A DNA stretch of 10,968 nucleotides from CAYNFH01 sp964396385 (lineage in GTDB: Bacteria > Armatimonadota > Chthonomonadetes > Chthonomonadales > CAJBBX01), in contig CAYNFH010000206.1 of NCBI GenBank assembly GCA_964396385.1, positions 1 through 10,968 of the forward strand, read 5' to 3'. The notes below the pieces were generated by a model that searched no databases, was not told the DNA's origin, and saw only the letters and a list, made by a program, of their open reading frames with translations. A program made the translations under genes and the position numbers. Of the stretch, positions 6,980-10,968 are shown in pieces. Position 1 is the first letter of the stretch, and each line of letters opens with the position of its first letter.

Positions 6980-7709
6980 ATTCGAGGTTTGGATCAATGT
7001 GTACGCGCCGCCCTTCAATCCGGAGGCGGCCCTCTGCGAAGAGGCGGATAGCGTGGACGTAGGTGTCGTGCTCCGCAGGGAGGACGCGGGCGGCCAGCGA
7101 CTCGGGCGTATCGCCATCCTCCACTGGCACGGCGGTCTGGAGGATGATGGGGCCGGTGTCGTACTGCTCGTCAACGAAATGTACGGTGCAGCCGGTGATC
7201 TTCATCCCGCTCTCGATCACCGCCCTGTGGACATTCTCCCCGAACATTCCCTTGCCCCCAAACAAGGGCAAGAGGGCGGGATGGACGTTCATGATCCGGC
7301 CCCGGTAGGCCTGGGTAACGGCCGGCGGGAGAATCCGCATGAATCCCGCGAGGCAGACGAGGCCCACGTCGCGGCGGTGGAGGGCACTTATTAACGCCTG
7401 ACCGTATCCCGCCTCGTCCCCCTCGTACTTCCGGGGGGATATGACCGCCACGTCGACGCCTGCCGCGCGGGCGCGCTCCATGGCCGGAGCGTCGGTCCGC
7501 GTGCCGATGACCACGCCCACTCGGGCTGGGATCTCCCCGACCCTGCAAGCGTCCAGTATGGCCTGGAGGTTAGTCCCGCGACCGTGGCCGCTGACGAGCA
7601 CCCCTATCCTGAGCAGCTCATCGCCAGTCTCGCGCTTCCTCGCCGCGTCGCCCCCTCGCCGCGTCGCCCCGTCCGTCCGTCCGCCGTCATCCGTCGCCCG
7701 TCCAATCAT
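6972..7709 (-). CDS. purN: Phosphoribosylglycinamide formyltransferase (GAR transformylase)
   Basis: PurN transfers a formyl group from 10-formyltetrahydrofolate to glycinamide ribonucleotide in de novo purine synthesis, in the cytoplasm. With ATG at 7709 the protein has 245 residues. The core starts near residue 34: RIGVLVSGHGRGTNLQAI is the nucleotide-binding P-loop-like start, AGFMRIL lies at 121-127, NVHPALLPLF carries the catalytic Asn141 and His143, and HFVDEQYDTGPIILQ carries Asp184, matching Asn106, His108 and Asp144 of the E. coli enzyme. The ATG overlaps the kinase stop in ATGA (7706-7709), which suggests translational coupling; another in-frame ATG lies at 7724. The first 33 residues (rich in Arg, Gly, Asp) are absent from typical PurN and are encoded by tandem repeat DNA. 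The gene ends in TAA inside an inverted repeat. Confidence 0.93.
   Translation of the reverse strand: MIGRATDDGGRTDGATRRGGDAARKRETGDELLRIGVLVSGHGRGTNLQAILDACRVGEIPARVGVVIGTRTDAPAMERARAAGVDVAVISPRKYEGDEAGYGQALISALHRRDVGLVCLAGFMRILPPAVTQAYRGRIMNVHPALLPLFGGKGMFGENVHRAVIESGMKITGCTVHFVDEQYDTGPIILQTAVPVEDGDTPESLAARVLPAEHDTYVHAIRLFAEGRLRIEGRRVHIDPNLESV
7638..7682. repeat. Tandem repeats encoding the PurN N-terminal extension
   Basis: Two perfect copies of cctcgccgcgtcgccc lie at 7638-7653 and 7654-7669, followed by three gtcc units at 7671-7682. Read on the minus strand this encodes the Gly/Arg/Asp-rich stretch before the PurN core. The tract looks like intergenic repeat DNA that lies inside the reading frame. 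Confidence 0.75.
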
Positions 7710-8674
7710 GTCAGGTTCCGCCATGCGCGCCAGGATTCGCGGACCAGCGTGAACGCGCTCGCGGCGGCGTACGGGTCCGGCGCGCCGGCACCGCAGGAGA
7801 CCATCGACTGGAAGACCTGCAGCCGGACGAGGGTCTGGGACGCCCGCAGCGGACACTCGAGCGGGCCGGGCTTTCCGAGGATAGGGCCCCATTGCCGCAG
7901 ATAGGTTGCCCGGACCCGGTCCTGGTCCGCCTGCCTCTTCAGATGGCGCTGAGCCGGAAGCAGGAGCTCCTCAAGGCCGAGGAAAGCCGGACCCACAAAG
8001 GCGGAGCCCCAGTCCAGCAAACACGCTTCCCCATCTGGCTTAACGGCAATATTGCCCGCGTGCAGATCGCCGTGGATGAGGGCCGGAGGTATGAAAGAAG
8101 CATCATTGGTGAGCTCGGTCACCGACCATGCGATTGGCTCGAAATCGTCGCCGGTCACCAGGCCGTCGACCGCGCCCTCGGTGACGGCGACCAGCGCGCG
8201 CAGCGCCACCTCCTCCCAGGCAAACGTAGCAGCGGTCCGCAATCCTGCCTCGGCGAGGCAGTCCACCCAGTCCATCGAGTGGATCTGAAGTCCGGCTAGG
8301 ACCTCCGCGGCATGGGCATAGCCCTCTACGGTCGGCTCGTCTGACAGTCTTCGGGCTCCGAGGTCCTCCAGGATGATCCAATAGAGGCCCCGCGCGTGGT
8401 CCTGTTCTTCCGCGATCACTGCGGGCGTGGCCCCGTGCGAGAGCCTCGCCAGCAGCACCGTGAGGGCGATTTCTCGCCGGAGCGACTCCCGCACGGCCTT
8501 GAAGATGTAGCTCCCCTTGCGTGGAATCGTGACCCGGCATACGAGGAGCCCCTGCCGGCCGGAGAGCTTGCTGACGGTCGCCCCGTCCGCTGTACCACCT
8601 ACCGCACGGGCCACACACGCCGCTATCTCCGAGTCATCCAATTGGTTGAACCGCCCCTCCTCGCCGAACCCCAT
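7706..8674 (-). CDS. Aminoglycoside phosphotransferase (APH)-family kinase
   Basis: A 322-residue kinase-like protein if it begins at ATG 8674. Kinase landmarks: YIFKA with the ATP-binding Lys59, E68 in RREIAL, the hinge-like region WIILEDLG (99-106), the catalytic loop HGDLHAGN (201-208; Asp203, Asn208) and the metal-binding DWG (221-223). These define the APH/choline-kinase fold, which phosphorylates small molecules (antibiotics, sugars, choline, amino acids) or fructosamines; the substrate cannot be told from sequence here. Starts further upstream (to TTG 8743) would translate an 8-bp tandem repeat and are rejected. ATG 8674 itself overlaps the -10 box of a strong promoter, so TTG at 8641 (311 residues), 33 bp downstream with GGAGGGG before it, may be the real start. 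The stop overlaps the purN ATG by 4 nt. Confidence 0.85.
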   Translation of the reverse strand: MGFGEEGRFNQLDDSEIAACVARAVGGTADGATVSKLSGRQGLLVCRVTIPRKGSYIFKAVRESLRREIALTVLLARLSHGATPAVIAEEQDHARGLYWIILEDLGARRLSDEPTVEGYAHAAEVLAGLQIHSMDWVDCLAEAGLRTAATFAWEEVALRALVAVTEGAVDGLVTGDDFEPIAWSVTELTNDASFIPPALIHGDLHAGNIAVKPDGEACLLDWGSAFVGPAFLGLEELLLPAQRHLKRQADQDRVRATYLRQWGPILGKPGPLECPLRASQTLVRLQVFQSMVSCGAGAPDPYAAASAFTLVRESWRAWRNLT

Positions 8675-8701
8675 TATAGGTTTGAGCGTCTTGAGCGTCA
8701 A
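8673..8701 (-). promoter_or_regulatory. Sigma70-type promoter of the kinase-purN unit
   Basis: On the minus strand TTGACG (8701-8696), a 17-bp spacer and TATAAT (8678-8673) match the consensus at 11 of 12 positions with ideal spacing, which is notable in a GC-rich region. Much of the spacer and the -35 box come from a tandem 9-mer GACGCTCAA (8682-8699). Transcription would start near 8666, downstream of the annotated ATG whose first two bases are the last two of TATAAT. Confidence 0.65.
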
Positions 8702-8714
8702 GCGCGGAGCAGAT

Positions 8715-8782
8715 GACAGGGTGACAGGGTGACAGGGTGACAAGGTGACAAAGACCTGACTACGTTCACCAGGTCACCAGGT
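8715..8782. repeat. 8-bp tandem repeats in the divergent intergenic region
   Basis: Three gacagggt units (8715-8738) are followed by gacaaggt (8739-8746) and a partial fifth unit; a second 8-mer, caccaggt, occurs twice at 8767-8782. gacctg at 8753-8758 and caggtc at 8770-8775 can pair. The tract sits between the kinase promoter and the divergent plus-strand gene. It resembles variable-number repeats and has no coding potential that I trust. Confidence 0.8.
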
Positions 8783-8815
8783 CATCCGCCGGCGGGCGGG
8801 CAAAAACTTCGCATA

Positions 8816-8835
8816 AATCCGCAACACGGCGGATT
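8816..8835. other. Perfect inverted repeat upstream of the plus-strand exported protein
   Basis: aatccgc (8816-8822) and gcggatt (8829-8835) are perfectly complementary around the 6-base loop aacacg. It lies 76 bp before the ATG and could be an operator or part of an mRNA leader. It matches no riboswitch I recognise. Confidence 0.5.
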
Positions 8836-8872
8836 CGCGGGCATCCAACATAGTGGCAAAACAGTAAGAGTA

Positions 8873-8896
8873 GCGCTCCAACAGCAGGCGGAGCGC
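8873..8896 (+). promoter_or_regulatory. GC-rich stem-loop just upstream of the plus-strand start codon
   Basis: gcgctcc (8873-8879) and ggagcgc (8890-8896) form a perfect 7-bp stem with a 10-base loop, ending 15 nt before ATG 8912. The only purine-rich, Shine-Dalgarno-like stretch (ggcggag) lies in the loop end and 3' arm of this stem and would be partly hidden when it folds; its distance to ATG is longer than usual. Confidence 0.5.
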
Positions 8897-8911
8897 ATTC
8901 CATAACTCACA

Positions 8912-10968
8912 ATGTATAGGCAGGGCAGACGTATCGCGGCCACAGGCCGCGCAGTGATCGCCGGCATCGGCGCTTGCTGCCTTGCCGTTCCGGCACTCGG
9001 TCAGGCTGCCGTCCCTTCCTTCATGGGCGGTATCGGCGAACTTGGAGACACCTTTGGCATCTCGGCCCAGAAGCTGAGCTACCTCACGGAGGAAGGCACT
9101 CCGAAGGTGCCGGGCAAGCTTGCGTCCGAGACGCTGCGCGGCACAGGCTCTCGCGCCGGTTACGTACTCTCCCACGGGGGAGTCATTCCCGACTCGTTAC
9201 ACGTATCGGTGGATGCGCGCACCCTCCGGCATGGCGTTGACTACTATCTGGATGCGGCCAACGGGATGCTTGCTTTCGCGGACCCCGTTCGGCCAATCCA
9301 GTCCATACGCGTCTCCTACCGGTTCATTGCATCCGCCGATGGGCAAAGATCCCCTCTCGGTCTGCAGGGGCTGACCCTCAATCTCCAGGGCGGAAGCCTG
9401 AGCTTCGGCTACGGTCTGAGCACCGATAAGGCGGACGGCCTCGACTTTACCACCTATGGCCTGGACTTCAACAACAGCTTCCACGCGGGATCCTCGCTGA
9501 GCGGGCTCCTATACCTCAGTACTCCCTCTGCCACGAACGCAAATAAGGTAGACGACCTCAGTACCTCGCGCAAGACAGGCACTCGCAACGTCAACACCAA
9601 GGACGCGGTGACAGACCACCTCATTCTTCAGAGCCTGAGCCTCAAGTCCGGCGCGGCCACGTTCCACGCGACCTACCAGGACGTGGGGCAGCACTTCAAC
9701 GGCTTCCAGGGACTGCGAGCCTCGAACACGGCCAAGGCGGACATGCTCGCCCAGATCAACACCCTGGAGAAGGAGAAAGGGCTCCGGCGGCTGGGGTTTG
9801 GCGCGGGCCTGGAGCTCTCCGGCAGCGGCAGCCTGGGTATGGACTGGGACCAGGTCGGCGACGAGAAGGGCAACCTCACCCGCGAGAAGCTGAGCTTCGC
9901 GAGCAGGTCGCTCAAAGTGGACTTCCTGGATCAGCGCGTGGGCGAAGAGTTCGCAAGTGCCGCCAAGCTGACCGACGGGGAGAAGGCTCAGGTCGCCAAT
10001 GAAAAGGGGATGCATCGCGCCTTGTTGGGGATGAGCCTCGCACTGGCGAAGGGGATGGCGCTCACCTACAGCGACCTCAAACTGGACAGCAAGAACGGCG
10101 GCTTGAGTCGCAGCACTATCGGGTTCGACGCGAAGGGCTTCTCCTTCAAGCTGAACCGGGGCGAGACCGACAAGAGCTTCACGCGCGCCGCCGACCTGGC
10201 GATGGCGGAAGCCGACAAGAAGGCGGTAGAGGGCGAGCGGGGGTACCGCAGGACCGACTACGCGCTCAAGCTGACGGCTATCAAGGGCGTGACGCTGGAG
10301 GACATTCAGTACAAGGCCCGCGACGACGCCGACAAGCTTGCCAAGAGCTCATTCAAGCGCACCTTTGCCTGGGCGCTCGGCAAGACTACCAACCTGGGCT
10401 ATCTGGCCGAGGGCAATGCAACCGAGAGGTCGGGTATCTCTGAGGACGCACGGACGCACGATCTTCTGAGCTTCTCCACGGAAACCCGTAAGGGCATCAA
10501 GCTCAACATGTATCAGGACCGCGTACAGACGGTGGCGGGCAGCAAGGCGCAGCCCGACGTCGACACGGACTTCTTCCACCTGGAAGGGTACCGGACGAAG
10601 CCGAATAACTTCTTATTCGAGACCAAGCGTATGAGGACGGGCAGCGCAAAGTTTGAGAACATCACCGTCGCGGAGGTCAATCTCCTCCCGATGAAGACGC
10701 TTGCCCTGCGGCTCAACTCCACTTCCGTAGACAGGGGAAAGGACCAGTCGGCTGAGACGAACCTGCTTGATTGGAAGTGGAAGACCACTCCCACTCTGAC
10801 TCTGAACGGTCAGGTCGCGGAGACAAAGACCAACAATCAGCAGAATACCGCCACCCAAACCCTCGGGGTCACGGACACCATCGATAAGAACTTCACCGTG
10901 GCCGCAACGCACACAACGGTGGACCAGCAGCAGAAGCGGCCGACCCAGGTCACTGACGTGTCTATAAG
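8912..10968 (+). CDS. Exported beta-rich, probably outer-membrane repeat protein (3' end outside window)
   Basis: From ATG 8912 the frame is open for 685 codons to the window edge. The N-terminus is a signal peptide: RQGRR and R13, a hydrophobic core VIAGIGACCLAVPAL, and a likely cut after ALGQA. Residues about 96-140 (VSVDARTLRHGVDYYLD, then LAFADPV, IRVSYRF) match a strand motif that I recall from large surface and outer-membrane proteins. After about residue 150 the chain alternates short amphipathic strands. Three modules are visible at about 251-316, 329-392 and 405-470: strand, VGxxF-like turn, a charged helical stretch, then ExG-x-x-R (EKGLRR 289-293 region, EKGMHR 364-369, ERGYRR 442-447), then a strand-Gly-strand hairpin. 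Later residues keep hairpin-like strands without the helical insert. No Cys in the mature part, typical of exported proteins. No family name can be given; a beta-barrel or beta-solenoid is inferred. Start lacks a good Shine-Dalgarno. Confidence 0.8.
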   Translation, partial: MYRQGRRIAATGRAVIAGIGACCLAVPALGQAAVPSFMGGIGELGDTFGISAQKLSYLTEEGTPKVPGKLASETLRGTGSRAGYVLSHGGVIPDSLHVSVDARTLRHGVDYYLDAANGMLAFADPVRPIQSIRVSYRFIASADGQRSPLGLQGLTLNLQGGSLSFGYGLSTDKADGLDFTTYGLDFNNSFHAGSSLSGLLYLSTPSATNANKVDDLSTSRKTGTRNVNTKDAVTDHLILQSLSLKSGAATFHATYQDVGQHFNGFQGLRASNTAKADMLAQINTLEKEKGLRRLGFGAGLELSGSGSLGMDWDQVGDEKGNLTREKLSFASRSLKVDFLDQRVGEEFASAAKLTDGEKAQVANEKGMHRALLGMSLALAKGMALTYSDLKLDSKNGGLSRSTIGFDAKGFSFKLNRGETDKSFTRAADLAMAEADKKAVEGERGYRRTDYALKLTAIKGVTLEDIQYKARDDADKLAKSSFKRTFAWALGKTTNLGYLAEGNATERSGISEDARTHDLLSFSTETRKGIKLNMYQDRVQTVAGSKAQPDVDTDFFHLEGYRTKPNNFLFETKRMRTGSAKFENITVAEVNLLPMKTLALRLNSTSVDRGKDQSAETNLLDWKWKTTPTLTLNGQVAETKTNNQQNTATQTLGVTDTIDKNFTVAATHTTVDQQQKRPTQVTDVSI

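Noticed and set aside
6999..7394. Plus-strand ORF opposite purN, with ttgaca at 6961-6966 as its promoter
   Set aside because: It is antisense to a well-supported PurN with catalytic residues, and ttgaca lacks a -10 box at suitable spacing; it is simply the loop of the inverted repeat.
8675..8743. N-terminal extension of the kinase starting at TTG 8743
   Set aside because: It would translate the 8-bp tandem repeat and the promoter, and the APH fold does not need it.
8715..8782. CRISPR-like array
   Set aside because: Units are 8 bp with no spacers.
8774..9175. Minus-strand 133-codon ORF at the start of the plus-strand exported protein
   Set aside because: It overlaps a signal peptide and strand domain in the opposite frame, has no recognisable motif and crosses the inverted repeats.

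Overview
The window looks like a piece of a GC-rich bacterial chromosome with an outer membrane. It holds an alternative complex III (ACIII) operon, a gene for a fused haem A synthase/haem O synthase, several proteins with Sec-type signal peptides and a long beta-strand-rich exported protein. Short tandem repeats and a short insertion-like element sit at several gene borders. This mix fits Armatimonadota or a neighbouring phylum, but that is inference from gene content; no rRNA or marker gene is present to prove it.

Left part (1-5618, all minus strand, read right to left): an operon of ctaA-ctaB fusion, actA (pentahaem cytochrome c) and actB (iron-sulphur/molybdopterin-oxidoreductase-like subunit, running off the left edge). 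The fusion protein makes haem O and then haem A. ACIII oxidises quinol and feeds electrons to a haem-copper oxidase, whose genes would be expected further left. ctaAB and actA are 6 bp apart. actA and actB are now 106 bp apart because of an 85-bp segment flanked by a perfect 16-bp direct repeat. Without it they would be 5 bp apart, so it looks like an insertion that rewrote the actA stop codon without changing the protein.

Middle (5826-8674, minus strand): a secreted DUF4380-like protein of the galactose-mutarotase-like type with a strong ribosome binding site, then purN (glycinamide ribonucleotide transformylase), then an aminoglycoside-phosphotransferase-family kinase. The kinase and purN overlap by ATGA and are probably co-translated. 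The kinase has a near-perfect sigma70 promoter whose -10 box overlaps the apparent ATG, which questions the start codon.

Right part (8675-10968): a divergent intergenic region of about 240 bp with an 8-bp tandem repeat and two perfect inverted repeats. It is followed on the plus strand by an exported, probably outer-membrane beta-rich protein that runs off the right edge. Three copies of a roughly 77-residue module can be seen in it.

No tRNA, rRNA, CRISPR array or complete transposon was seen. The most unusual material is the insertion scar between actA and actB, the tandem repeats that have become coding sequence (ctaA-ctaB linker and PurN N-terminus), the promoter/start-codon conflict and the unrecognised repeat protein.
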